Shown here: positions 42,119-53,117 of the stretch, in pieces
Layout: each line of letters begins with the position of its first letter
Position numbering within the stretch: position 1 is the first letter of the stretch
Source of the DNA: Lepidodermella squamata
Taxonomy: Eukaryota > Gastrotricha
NCBI GenBank assembly: GCA_047495785.1
Contig: JBLDXI010000009.1
Location: forward strand, 2,418,001-2,482,000
Length of the DNA stretch: 64,000 nucleotides
Reading direction: 5' to 3'
Made by a program: the position numbers and the translations under genes
The notes under the pieces: model-generated
The model's database searches: none
What the model was told of the DNA's origin: nothing
The model's input: the letters and a program-made list of their open reading frames with translations, nothing else

Positions 42119-44485
42119 ATGATTTCAGCATATCTTGTTGTTGCGATTCTGTTTGCCGGGGCGACGGCGATCAGAAATAATATGTCAGTTCTGGTATTGT
42201 ACCCCTTGACCGGAGATGCTCCGAGAAAAGGCGAAGCCTGCCTTATAGGAACCGATATAGTGATCGAAGAGGCCAATGCCCGGAAAGTCCTGCCAAACTA
42301 CAATCTGGTCCCAGTTTATCGCGATGAAGGCCAAGGCAGCAACCTTGCAGTCCAAGTTTTGATGAATTTCCTCGCCAATCTATCTCAGGATACAATTGTA
42401 GCACCCATATTAGTCGGTGCTTTATTTGCTGGAGGCTGCAAAACCTTAGGGCCTGTGGTGCCTAACGTTAACATGGTACACGCAGCTTTTGCATGCAACA
42501 GCCCAAGTTTGACCAACAACCGGAAACTGTACCCTAACATGTACCGAATAAGAGCTGGATCCGAGTTGATGCTTTACTCCCAGCTGAGATTCATCAGAGA
42601 AATCGGGCGATGGAACAGATTCGGCTTATTGACTGCAACTCAGAACGACGCGGACTACATAAGCGGCCAGATTATGGTTAAAGAAGCCCTGGCTAACGGG
42701 TTTGAAGTTCCATTTTTCGACGTAGTTCCTGACATTGAAGATGCAACTATGCAAACGATTCTTGCTAAAGATGTTCGAGTAATTGATGTCTACATATCGG
42801 CTTTACCTTTGGTTTTAAAGTTCCTCTGCAAAGCTTATGAATTTGGATTGAAGGGACCTCGTTACGCTTTCATCCTATTCTACTCTCTATACACAGATCC
42901 AAATGCTTTACAGGATATTATTATGCCCAACTGCTCTAAGGCAATGATCTTAGAGCAATATGCCATATCGTTTTGGATCAGCTGGTCATTGAAGAATCCT
43001 GACAGATCAGATTTAGTCACAACTCTTGGCTATGATCAAGCTGAGTTTGATCGCCGCTTCGACCTGAAATGGGCTGAAATGAGCGGAAAACCAGGGACCA
43101 AACCGGCTGATTACGACAGGCGTTTTTTGTGCCATGACGGAGCTCTGGCAGCTGTACAAACCCTAGCTACTTCTGAGCAGCGTCTCGCGTCAATAAATCT
43201 CACGCTCGGAGATTACACAAGGATCCCTTCCATGGTGATGCGTGTTGTTAATGAATCAATTGCGAGTGTGGATTTCGTCGGATTGCGAATGGGCAGGCTG
43301 AGATATTCTTCAAGGCTTGAAGTTGATGACGACATCTTTGTCGTTGTGCAGTGGACTAGGGCGAAAGGACAGCAGGTTCTGGGATCCTTCCGCAAAGCTG
43401 CAAATGCCTCTGCGCAGAATTACTCAAGTTACTCTGTGCGGAGGGATTACGCTTCTCCCTATTGGATGACAGACGACGGGAAACCTCCGAAAGACAAAAG
43501 AATTGAAAAGGAGGTGAGCGTGAATTTATCGGCTGAATTTCAATGGACAATGATAGCTCTTAATTGCGCGTCTACTACTACTCATTTCGCGCTTCTGATT
43601 TTTGGGCGAAGACTTGATTTCAACTCAATTGCTGTGTTTTTCGCCAGTATATTCCTCAACTTGACCTCAATATTCTTCAGCGTGGTGCATGAACTGTTTA
43701 GAGTGGGTTTAGTTTACTACGCAACCCACAGTTTTGCATTCATCGGCGTGACAATTTATCAGGTAAGTTAAGAGAGTAAGTGAAGTTACGTCGAATTTAT
43801 TTATATTTTCATTGCATCCAAGGCTATTTTCTTTGGGAAACTGCTCCATTCTCATCTGAGTTTGAGACGACGGAGAGATTTGTCTTTCAAGCGTCGGCTG
43901 AGATCTTTGGAAGCATCCATTAGAAGATCATCGCGGTTTAACACGGCAATGGCTACTTCGACTAGTACTTCGGTAAATAGCGGATCTCCTGCGATATTCC
44001 GACAAGTCATCGCTAGCGACCCTTCAGCAACCCGTAACAAGATTGTGCCGGTGTTCATATTGGGTGGAGTAGGCTACTTGGCCTGCTGGCTAGCGACAGA
44101 TCGACAAAATGTCCGTGTTGAAGTTCAAATCCTGGAGCAATCCTATGATATCAGCTCGGACATTTTCACCGTTACACGGCAGCTGACGGCAGCCTCACCG
44201 AATGAGACTTATTGGATATGGCCCGCTGTAATTATGAATGGAGTAATCATAACTTTTAGTGCGTGGTTTTCGTATCTACTGCGCAATGTCAATGGGCGGG
44301 AGGATCCATTGAAGGACCTTGCACGAATCCGTCTTGCAACAGCAAATTTTAGCACCATATTTGCTGCGGCAATTTTAGTTTCGGTTATAGCCGGAGAAGA
44401 TGCCAAGCTAAAATCAATGGCATTTGCAGTGGTAGCTTGGCTAACCGGAACTTCATCAGGGTTGATTATCCTTTGGCCACGTTGA
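42119..44485 (+). CDS. GABA-B-like class C G-protein-coupled receptor (copy 1)
   Basis: Two exons, 42119-43762 and 43823-44485, encode 768 residues. A signal peptide (MISAYLVVAILFAGATA) precedes a bilobed ligand-binding domain of the ANF-receptor/periplasmic-binding type (residues about 20-400; ILVGALFAGGCKTLGPVVP, GSELMLYSQLRFIREIGRWNRFGLL). No cysteine-rich domain follows, as in GABA-B receptors. Seven membrane segments follow: FQWTMIALNCASTTTHFALLIFG, a second around FNSIAVFFASIFLNLTSIFF, a third across the intron (YYATHSFAFIGVTIYQ-AIFF), then IVPVFILGGVGYLACWLA, WPAVIMNGVIITFSAWFSYLL, NFSTIFAAAILVSVI and MAFAVVAWLTGTSSGLIIL. The protein stops right after TM7 (WPR), so the cytoplasmic coiled-coil tail of classical GABA-B subunits is missing. 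It is expected at the plasma membrane; the ligand is unknown. Confidence 0.8.
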
Positions 44486-44589
44486 AAGATGTTGTCTTAA
44501 ATCATATCAATTTATAGCTAGAAGCCTGATTCAGATAGCCTGAATGAAAGATAACATCGGCATTTTGTAAAGAAGAAGGAACCTAAGCA

Positions 44590-44595
44590 AATAAA
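44590..44595 (+). promoter_or_regulatory. AATAAA polyadenylation signal of GABA-B-like copy 1
   Basis: AATAAA lies 105 bases after the stop codon of the receptor gene. Confidence 0.5.
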
Positions 44596-44929
44596 ACATG
44601 TTCTCTTGATCGATAGGTTAAGGTTGCCTAAATCTGCAAAAAAAGTTCCATTTTTTTTCAAACGCTTGTCACTTCATAACCATGAGGTTCTTCGGGCTCA
44701 TATTTTGACCATAAACTTCCAGAACCCATTTCAGTAAGCTCACAAAATTTCGTGAGCCAATTCCTCACCGTTAGCGAGCCATCGTTAGTTAAAAAAGCAA
44801 AAATTGAAAATCGCTCGAGGGTTCCCTTAATCTGCATAAAAGTTTCACTTCTCAACCTAAACTGCATACTCGCTCAATTCTTATCCTATTGGGATCAGAC
44901 TTTGTGGATTTATAAATTAAAGCATGCTT

Positions 44930-45890
44930 AATAAGTTGGAACCTTTCAGCTAATCAGACAGCGAAATGAGCATCAACATCAAATGGCTGAAAGTAAGAGG
45001 CAAAATAGCCCTTGCCAAACTCCTATCTAGTCAACCTTCTTGGATTTTGGGGTCAATCAGAAAAGGGCAAAATTTTTCCTTTCAATACTCATTTCGTAAA
45101 ACAGCTCTGCCGAATACCCGCTGCGGCGAGGGACGAGCTCGTGAAACGAGAATTCTATCTAGATCCTCCAAGCCTGATCCTCACTAAAACAGCTATTCGT
45201 CACTTTCTTAAACTAAAATTCGAGGACAACCATATTCTGTTGAAGACTACTTTCGAAATAATTGATTCTAACAAAAATCTATATAAACACATCTTCAAAA
45301 ATTTACCAGAAGATGTTGAAAAATTAGGCGGAAAAGAAATTTTTAACGCTACATCTAAATTTGAGGGCCTAGCCCTGCTTGAGAGATGGTACGAGAAATG
45401 GGTCGAAAATGATAAATTTTCGACGGCCTCTTCTCTGAAATCGCTCTACCAAAATCCTGTCTACTCTGAAGAGAAATTCGACAAACTATTAATATACTCT
45501 AGTACGCGGCAAGCTTTCTGGTCAATTAAAAATATTCAAACTCTAGCGATGATCAGAACTAATTCCGTACACAAACCGTTTTGCTACATAAATAACTTCG
45601 GCCTTAGATGTATCTTCTGCTTGAAAAATAGTAATAATCCCGCCCTATCTCTAAATAGCTTCTCGGACTCTGTCGAATTGCTAACACACCTATATGTAGA
45701 ATGTAACCACTTGCCATTGCTATATAATATTAATAACGCCGAAATAAAACCCGATAAACGCGACATTATCAATTCTATAATTCGTTGCGAATCCAGCGGC
45801 TCTGCCCATCTTTCAAAAATACTATCTCTCGCCTACAGTTACCGTACGACGTTAAAGCTACATGTATATCCTTCTACCTTAACTACCTAA
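44930..45890 (+). mobile_element. Non-LTR (LINE-like) retrotransposon fragment, C-terminal part of the polyprotein
   Basis: A frame from 45,012 to 45,890 (292 codons) carries, near its end, CIFCLKN then ELLTHLYVECNH: a CxxC...HxxxxxC arrangement like the zinc-knuckle C-terminus of LINE reverse-transcriptase polyproteins (the C..C..H..C segment after the thumb). Its first 30 codons are paralleled in another frame from 44,966 (KIALAKLLSSQPSWILGS), pointing to a frameshift. No RT core motif (YADD-type) remains, so this is a 5'-truncated, dead copy. It could be from the RTE/CR1/R1 side of the family; I cannot tell. Confidence 0.55.
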
Positions 45891-46035
45891 TTCTGACTGG
45901 GTCCTTGATTTTGGTTAAAATAAATGTAAGTAAAATATCGCTCTCATAAATTATATTAAATTATATTATCTGCACGTGTGATTGTGACGTCTGAATCTGT
46001 AATATATTTCGAACGACGCACGCGTATACCTCTCG

Positions 46036-46112
46036 ACGCCTATCTATATGTTATATCTATCTATATGTTATCTATACGTTATACGTTATATCTATATGTT
46101 ATATCGCCAAAG
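46036..46112. repeat. Microsatellite-like (TATCTATATGT)n / TATACGTTA tract
   Basis: About 75 bases of imperfect repeats of tatctatatgtta and tatacgttata lie just upstream of the hairpin element. Confidence 0.75.
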
Positions 46113-46257
46113 AGTTGTGATATTTGTGGTGCGCCCAAAGCCCAACCGTGGCCGGTGCTTTTTTATTTCTTTTGAAACAATAAAACAAACAGCTTGTTTC
46201 TTGGTTTTCTGTGAATTTAACGTAGTTTCCGATGGTTAGACTGTGTCGGGAGATTCC

Positions 46258-46437
46258 AATTTTCGATGCTATTACACACTAGTTGCCATCTATCCCGATT
46301 TCTGGCAGTTATTTCCGCTAATTCTAGATCCGCAACTTTGTGAATTTCAGAGCGTCGCATTAACAAGATTGACTTAGCGGAAATAACTGCCAGAAATCGG
46401 GATGAATGGCAACTAGTGTGTAATAGCATCGAAAATT
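46258..46437. repeat. Long near-perfect hairpin: 63-bp inverted repeat with a 54-base loop
   Basis: The left arm 46,258-46,320 and right arm 46,375-46,437 are reverse complements with only two adjacent mismatches (ct/tc in the middle). A transcript would fold into a 63-bp double-stranded stem. It may be a foldback/MITE element, a recent inverted duplication, or a source of small RNAs. No coding sequence is evident in it. Confidence 0.9.
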
Positions 46438-49020
46438 ATGAATTTATGGGCAAAAGCAGGATGTTCGCGACCGATCTGTCGGCCCCTGAAGCCGATCGCC
46501 AGCCGTCAACCGTCCCCTAAACCCTCACGTGTAAGGCTTTTTTACACGCCGGATAAGCTACGTGTGAAGGACTCGATGCCTAAACTGGACCGCTGTGACC
46601 ATCAACGCGCACCGTGCAGTTACTACATGTAATAAATAGGAACAACTTTGCTGTCCAGTATTGTTGTCAAGAATTCTGCTATATGGATACATAAGAGCTA
46701 AGAACTATTATAAATAGCTTTTAGATCGCTCAACCGGTAGCGCTAACCTATAACGAATAACGACCTATAACAAACCTATAATATGATTTAGCATTTGATT
46801 TTCGCATTTCGGCCTTGGGACTTCCAATGAAAGTTACAAATCAAATTATTTAAAGACCGTGCTAGATGTATCGCCAAACGGGCTGCCATCCTCAAGGTCC
46901 CCTTCGAACAGTTAAGATGAAAAATGAGCTGAAAGCCGCCCAACTCGATAATAGGATTATTGCGAAGTCAGGCGAGTTGAAAAAATACTCGGAAGATGAA
47001 AATAACCGAATGGCTAGTCAACGTTGATGATGATGATGATGTTGTAAAAAATTGTTACAAGCGAAAAGGCAGGCCATGCGCTTGTTTCTCGAACAATTCG
47101 AAGTGCTCTGCTAAGTGTAAATATGTTGATTGCATCAATAGATAAAATTGGTTCATCGCAGGGCGACTTTGTTTACTGTTCGGGCGCGCCTCTTCAAAAC
47201 GAGGGCGCGCTATTATTAAATGACGGCTGAGATTAAACGAGGGCGAACTTTTACATTTTACATTTTACATTTTACATACCTTTGAATTCCGGCGGTGAAA
47301 GGGTTAAGAATGAAGCGGTGTATTTACTTTCAAGTATGCAGTTCTTGGTTACCGCCATACAACCCAAACTAACCTGTCCCAGTACGATAACCGAAGTTAA
47401 CCAGCGTCAGTAGGCCTTGCTTGGCTGGGCGACGCTGGTTTTTTTAGCGAGCTCGGAAAAACACGGGAGAAACACGGTAAAAAAGGGCAGCTGCTGTAAA
47501 TACGCGTTGCGCGACCGCCCACCTTGGAGTGTTGATTCTGGGAAAAACTCGCTATTTTTCTTGGACGAATAGTATTCCTGTGATCTTCTAAAGTAATGTT
47601 ACTACGCGCGGTTTGCAAAAATTAAAGTTTCGAAAACAGATTTCCAGCTGGCATTACCTAATTACCTAAAAGCCGCACATGTACGCATTCAATACTGAGG
47701 TACTGAGGTGGCTCCGTTGTTTGTTTACCACACTTGGGAATCACCCTAGGCGCGCCCGATTTGTTTGCACAACAGCTATAACAACGGCGATAAACGCTCC
47801 CGATGTGTCCGGGGAGAAAAACTCACGTGAGAAACAATTCTCCAGGAGAAAACTGTGACAGTTAAAGAGTTCACCACTGAAGCAATGAAACTTCTGCAGA
47901 ACTTAGGCATCAACAATGTCAAAGCCGTCGAAATGTTATCTCAAGTCTTGAAGGACAGCGTCAGAATGTAAATTATCACCTTTAATCAAATTATCAATAC
48001 CCGAAACCCAAATAGTTTATGAAACATAGTAATCTGTTATATCAATTAATTATATATTATATGCTCCTGCGTCTATAAGGCACTGTTACTGTAAATATCC
48101 GTAACACAGACCACCAATAAATCGGTTTCTCTCTCTCTGAAGTTTGTTAAAATTAGCTCTTGCACTACTTTTACGATTTTTTTGCGATTTCGGCATTTTT
48201 CTGTCTTGATCGTTGCCTAATGATACTTCTTATGGCTCAGGAATTTAATTTTTATTTCAGCTACCTTTTACCCTCAGGAATTTAGAATAATTTTTAATGT
48301 TGGCTTCTAAGGCTTCTGATATCGGAAAAATCACTGATTTGTGAAATCGATATCGGCTCTGCAGACGTTTAGGTATTACTCGTAAACTGGCCTCAAAATG
48401 CACTCATTAGAGAGATCTATCAGCTAAGCACGGAAGTAAGAAGATTGCGAAAATGTTTCGGGTGCCAAGTGCAGGCCCTAAATGTTGGGTTCCAGCTCTA
48501 AATTTGAGAATCCCCAGCCACTAGCCCTAGTCATAAAATTAAGCTGGAAATGAATAGGAAAACATTGTCGAGAAATCGGAAATGAAATTGGGTCATTCTT
48601 TCTGAAATTGCCAGTTTAGGACCCTATTAGGCCCTATTTATTAGATTAAGCAACAGTGGGGAAATGAATTTATGATAGCTAAATAACGACTGCAACGACT
48701 GCTCACATTTTTATTAGCACTGAAAATAAAATTCCAGGTTCAGAGAGGTATCGATCAACAAACGAAGTCGAATCTCGACTAATCGGAAAGCGTTAGAGCC
48801 AGGACTCCTAACTTTAGTACTGGATATTCCTTTTTAGTGGTCCAAATATTCAGACCATTTGGGCAAATCTAGAGCTTTAACGTTAAATTTGAGCTGAATA
48901 TCCAAAACGTCAATCGAGATTTGAACCTTTTTATGACATTTTGAATTAACTTGGAAATGGAAATTATACCTTGAAACTGGGATTTGATAAACGTAGGTAT
49001 ATTTTTTATTTTTGTGGCAG

Positions 49021-49460
49021 ATGGACTCATGAAGCGGCCAGAGTCATTCCGCCGGAAAGGCACTACTCCAAGGCGCCAGGGTGGCACGAAATCATTGGGC
49101 GATGCCGTCTTTCCGATACTTGGACGATGATCGTGATGCTCGATCTCACAGCGTACAGCGTACCCGAGCGCCGTAGTAGACGCTCAAAGTGAGTACTTAA
49201 TTTTACACCTTAATTTTATGGATTTTTCTATGACTTTTCTCGTCAGAGCAAGCGATAGTAGGAAGGGCTCAATGCCGAAAAATAACCGATCGACATCGCC
49301 ATCCCCGAGTCACTACTCTCAGCGTAGCCTGCCATCACAGTCGTCGTGCAAGTCGGCCGTCAATCTCGAGATTCGCCGCGGCTCATCGCGGCGCGGTCTA
49401 TCCGTCCTATACCCAGACTAATTCTTGGATAAGCGCGTCATCAGGCGCGTCTATGGTCCA
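49021..49460 (+). pseudogene. Pseudogene of the last two PLC-epsilon 1 exons
   Basis: The sequence matches the exons at 40,058-40,325 and 40,377-40,857, including the intervening intron (agtgagtact...cgtcag) and phrases such as gcaagcgatag(t)ggaagggctc and gtcgtgcaagtcggccgtc. It is broken: the first exon has several small deletions, and in the second about 280 bases are missing after RRGLS, so that the sequence jumps to the final cagactaattcttgg. There is no upstream PLC gene to belong to. It dates the duplication as one that took the gene's 3' end. Confidence 0.85.
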
Positions 49461-49515
49461 GAGTGGATGCGCGTTGATCGCGCGTCCATAGACTCTGGGT
49501 CAGTATGCGTGTCGT

Positions 49516-50070
49516 GTGTCTTTTAACAACATCGTCCACATCCCACATCCACCAGTAGTAAAGTTTGTAAAGTGCTCGAATTTTGATTAGTCATTGTGTC
49601 TGTTGCGGAAGAAGAAGACTTGAAAGCGTCTGTTTTTTTAGAGACATTCCCCTTGTTGACCACCATAGTTTTGAACCATGAGGAACCTAAACTGCATGAG
49701 AAGGTGTGCATACCTACCTGTTTTTTTACGTCGGTGAATTCGAATATTCGAGTGCATCCTGCGTGACATTTTACACTGGGCAAGTGTCTTTTATCTACAT
49801 CGTCCAAATCCGACGATCAGCAGTAAAATTGTTTACTTGAGTGGTGGTAAGTGTGCCTGTTGCCTAAAAGCAGGATATGCTTTGCGGAAGACGTTTTGAA
49901 AGTGTCTGTTTTTTTAGAGATACTCCGCTTTTTTAATTTTAAACCACCATAGTTTTAAACCTTTCGAGAACCTGAACGGGGCGAGAAGGTGTGCGTGCAT
50001 ACCTACGTGATTTTTTATATCGGTGAATTTAAGTATTTAGTGCATCTTGCCTGACATTTTACACATATAT
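49516..50070. promoter_or_regulatory. Tandem promoter-proximal repeat before the second GABA-B-like gene
   Basis: Two copies, 49,516-49,783 and 49,784-50,070, share in order gtgtcttttaacaacatcgtcca-type, cagta(g)taaa, gtctgtttttttagagaca/t, accaccatagttttgaacc/aaacc, gaacct(a)aact/gaac, gagaaggtgtg and catacctacct/gtg. The second copy ends at the start codon region. The same module occurs before copy 1 (about 41,695-42,080, first unit partial). They may hold the transcription start and 5'-UTR. Confidence 0.65.
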
Positions 50071-50096
50071 AAGGTTTTGAAAGGTAACTTGAAATT

Positions 50097-52460
50097 ATGA
50101 TTTCAGCACATTTTATAGCTGCGCTTCTGCTTGCCGGGGCGACGGCGATCAGAAATAATATGTCAGTTCTGATTTTGTACCCCTTGACCGGAGATGCTCC
50201 GAGAAAAGGCGAAGCCTGCCTTATAGGAACCGATATAGTGATCGAAGAGGCCAATGCCCGGAAAGTCCTGCCGAACTACAATCTGGTCCCAGTTTATCGC
50301 GATGAAGGCCAAGGCAGTAACCTTGCAGTCCAAGTTTTGATGAATTTCCTCGCCAATCAATCTCAGGATACAATTGTAGCACCCATATTAGTCGGCGCTG
50401 TGTTTGCTGGAGGCTGCAAAACCTTAGGGCCTGTGGTGCCTAACGTTAACATGGTGCACGCAGCTTTCGCATGCAACAGCCCAAGTTTGACCAACAACCG
50501 GAAACTGTACACTAACATGTACCGGATAAGAGCTGGATCCGAGTTGATGCTTTACTCCCGGCTGCGATTCATCAGAGAAATCGGGCGATGGAACAGATTC
50601 GGCTTGTTGACCTCAACTCAGAACGATGCGGATTACCTGGGCGGTCAGATGATGGTTAAAGAAGCCCTGGCTAACGGGTTTGAAGTTCCATTTTTCGATG
50701 TAGTTCCTGACATTGAAGACGCGACTATGCAAACGATTCTTGCGAAAGATGTTCGAGTAATTGATGTCTATGCATCAGCTTTACCGTTTGTTCTAAAGTT
50801 CCTCTGCAAAGCTTATGAATTTGGATTGAAAGGACCTCGTTACGCTTTCATCCTATTCTTCTCTCTATACACTGAACCATCAGCTTTACCTGACATTATT
50901 ATGCCACAGTGCTCTAAGGCAATGATCTTAGAGCAATATGCCATTTCGTTTTGGATCAGCTGGTCATCGAAGAATCCTGACAGATCAGATTTAGTCACAA
51001 CTCTTGGCTATGATCAAGCTGAGTTTGATCGCCGCTTCGACCTGAAATGGGCTGAAATGAGCGGAAAACCAGGGACCAAACCGGCTGATTACGACAGGCG
51101 TTTTTTGTGCCATGACGGAGCTCTGGCAGCTGTACAAACCCTAGCTACTTCTGAGCAGCGTCTCGCGTCAATAAATCTCACGCTCGGAGATTACACAAGG
51201 ATCCCTTCCATGGTGATGCGTGTTGTTAATGAATCAATTGCGAGTGTGGATTTCGTCGGATTGCGAATGGGCAGGCTGAGATATTCTTCAAGGCTTGAAG
51301 TTGATGACGACATCTTTGTCGTTGTGCAGTGGACTAGGGCGAAAGGACAGCAGGTTCTGGGATCCTTCCGCAAAGCTGCAAATGCCTCTGCGCAGAATTA
51401 CTCAAGTTACTCTGTGCGGAGGGATTACGCTTCTCCCTATTGGATGACAGACGACGGGAAACCTCCGAAAGACAAAAGAATTGAAAAGGAGGTGAGCGTG
51501 AATTTATCGGCTGAATTTCAATGGACAATGATAGCTCTTAATTGCGCGTCTACTACTACTCATTTCGCGCTTCTGATTTTTGGGCGAAGACTTGATTTCA
51601 ACTCAATTGCTGTGTTTTTCGCCAGTATATTCCTCAACTTGACCTCAATATTCTTTAGTGTGATGCATGAACTGGTTAGAGTGGGTTTAGTTTACTACGC
51701 AACCCATAGTTTTGCTTTCATCGGCGTGACAATTTATCAAGTAAGTTGAGGATTTAAGTTACCTCAAATTGCTTCTATTTTCATTGTTTCATCTAAGGCT
51801 ATTTTCTTTGGGAAACTGCTCCATTATCATCTGAATTTGAGGCAACAGAGAGCATTGTCTTTTAAGCGTCGGCTAAGAGCTTTGAAAGCATCCATTGGAA
51901 GATCGCGGTTTGATTCGGCAATGGCTACTTCGACTAGTGCTGCTTCGGTAAATAGCGGATCTTCTGCGATATTCCGACAAGTCATCGCTAATGACCCTTC
52001 AGCAACCAGTAACAAGATCTTGCCGATGTTCATATTGGGTGGAGTAAGCTACTTGGCATGCTGGCTAGCGATAGATCGACAAAATGTCCGTATTGAACAA
52101 CAAATCCTGGAGCAATCATATGATATCAACTCGGATATTTTCACCATTACACGGCAGCTGACTGCAGTTTCACCAAATGAGACGTATTGGATATGGCCCG
52201 TTGTAATTATGAATGGAATAATTCTAATGTTTAGTGCGTGGTTTTCGTACCTACTGCGCAATCTCCATGGGCGGGAGGATCATGTGAAGGAGCTTGTTCG
52301 AATCCGTCTTTCAGCAGCTAATTTTAGCACTATATTTGCTGCTGCAATCTTGGTTTCAGTTGTATCCGGAGATGATGCCAAGTTAAAATCAATGGCATTT
52401 GCAGTTGTAGCTTGGTTAACCGGAACTTCTTCAGGAATGATTTTCCTTTGGCCACGTTGA
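50097..52460 (+). CDS. GABA-B-like class C G-protein-coupled receptor (copy 2)
   Basis: Two exons, 50097-51740 and 51798-52460, encode 768 residues, the same length and architecture as copy 1: signal peptide (MISAHFIAALLLAGATA), bilobed extracellular domain, seven membrane segments, and an end right after TM7 (FLWPR). Both frames are open and splice sites are intact, so both copies are probably functional. From about residue 292 to 520 the two proteins are identical, whereas the part after the intron has many replacements (for example RQQRALSFKRRLRALKAS against RRRRDLSFKRRLRSLEAS). Its ligand may differ slightly, as changes cluster in the N-terminal lobe, TM4-TM5 and the loop between them. 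Confidence 0.8.
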
Positions 52461-52503
52461 AAGATGTTATCTCAAATCATATCAATTTACAATTCTCAAT
52501 TTC

Positions 52504-52509
52504 AATAAA
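52504..52509 (+). promoter_or_regulatory. AATAAA polyadenylation signal of GABA-B-like copy 2
   Basis: AATAAA lies 44 bases after the stop codon. Confidence 0.5.
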
Positions 52510-52589
52510 GCACAGAGTTTAGTAGCTAGCTGGATAACCAGATTAAAATGCAAGAGAACCTCGCCGTCCTGTGAAGACATCAAGGAGGA

Positions 52590-52979
52590 TGGAGGATAAG
52601 GAGCAAAATAAAACGCGTTCCCTTGTTCTCTGCCAAATTGTCCTCACTGTGACCGAAATACAGGCCCAAATTCCTATTTCAAGCCTGATCTATCCTTAGA
52701 TTCGATCTGGAGAAGAAATGCAAGCCAACAAAACTGGAAAGACCAATTGTTCATTCAAATGTTAGCGACCATAATCACTTTATCACGAGCCTGAATGAAA
52801 TCGACGCAGAATTTTTTACAGGAATGGCAAACCATGACAACATTTGTCAAACTGCTGTTATCGGCGACTGGGAGCCCTGTAATCCAGGCGAATATTGTAC
52901 TCGGGTTGACGGAGAAAAGCTTACAGTTTTAACCAGCTTCACATCGGAGGTATACGGAAATTGGGTGCTTCAAAGATGA
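52590..52979 (+). other. Possible small gene or orphan exon with a Cys-containing protein stretch
   Basis: An open frame without its own ATG at the 5' end runs from an acceptor-like ccttag (exon from 52,700) to TGA at 52,979, and reads FFTGMANHDNICQTAVIGDW, EPCNPGEYCTRVDGEKLTVL, ending in GNWVLQR. An ATG-led stretch at 52,590 (MEDKEQNKTRSLVLCQIVLT) in another frame might be an upstream exon, but I could not find a clean donor. Composition looks coding. I do not recognise it. Confidence 0.25.
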
Positions 52980-53117
52980 AAAATGTCAGCGAAAGAATGC
53001 AGCATTGTCTAACAGAGAAATCAGAAGAGAAATCGCAAAAACGAATCAATTAAAACAATTGTATTCGGATTGGATTAAGTGCTCGATTCATCCACCCAGT
53101 TTCATGCTAGTTCGAAG

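Larger units (their letters stand above)
38325..44520. repeat. Segmental duplication, unit 1 (PLC-epsilon 3' end plus GABA-B-like gene)
   Basis: From about 38,335 (gatacttcttatg..caggcatttttatttcagctacctttta) the sequence runs parallel with that from about 48,220 in the same orientation: intron sequence, the last two PLC-epsilon exons, a promoter region and the whole two-exon receptor gene, up to about 44,510/52,485. This unit contains the intact PLC-epsilon tail, the hAT MITE and a tRNA-like fragment absent from unit 2. Confidence 0.85.
44521..48189. other. Spacer between the duplicated units
   Basis: Apart from the LINE-like fragment, microsatellite and hairpin (listed), this holds a short (TTTTACA)n run at about 47,255-47,279 and CG-rich words including two ggcgcgcc sites (about 47,183 and 47,750) in opposite contexts. 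A 38-codon coding-like stretch at about 47,856-47,971 (MKLLQNLGINNVKAVEML within it) has no recognised relative. I find no convincing host gene. Confidence 0.4.
48190..52490. repeat. Segmental duplication, unit 2
   Basis: This segment repeats, in the same orientation, the sequence of unit 1 (about 38,325-44,520). It is shorter because it lacks the hAT MITE (empty site near 48,477), lacks other spacer sequence, and has a deletion in the copied PLC-epsilon terminal exon. Over the receptor gene the offset between units is constant at 7,978 bases for a long stretch. Confidence 0.85.

Noticed and set aside
47150-47775. DNA transposon bounded by inverted ggcgcgcc sites
   Set aside because: Only the eight-base core and a few flanking bases match in reverse complement, and no target-site duplication was found.
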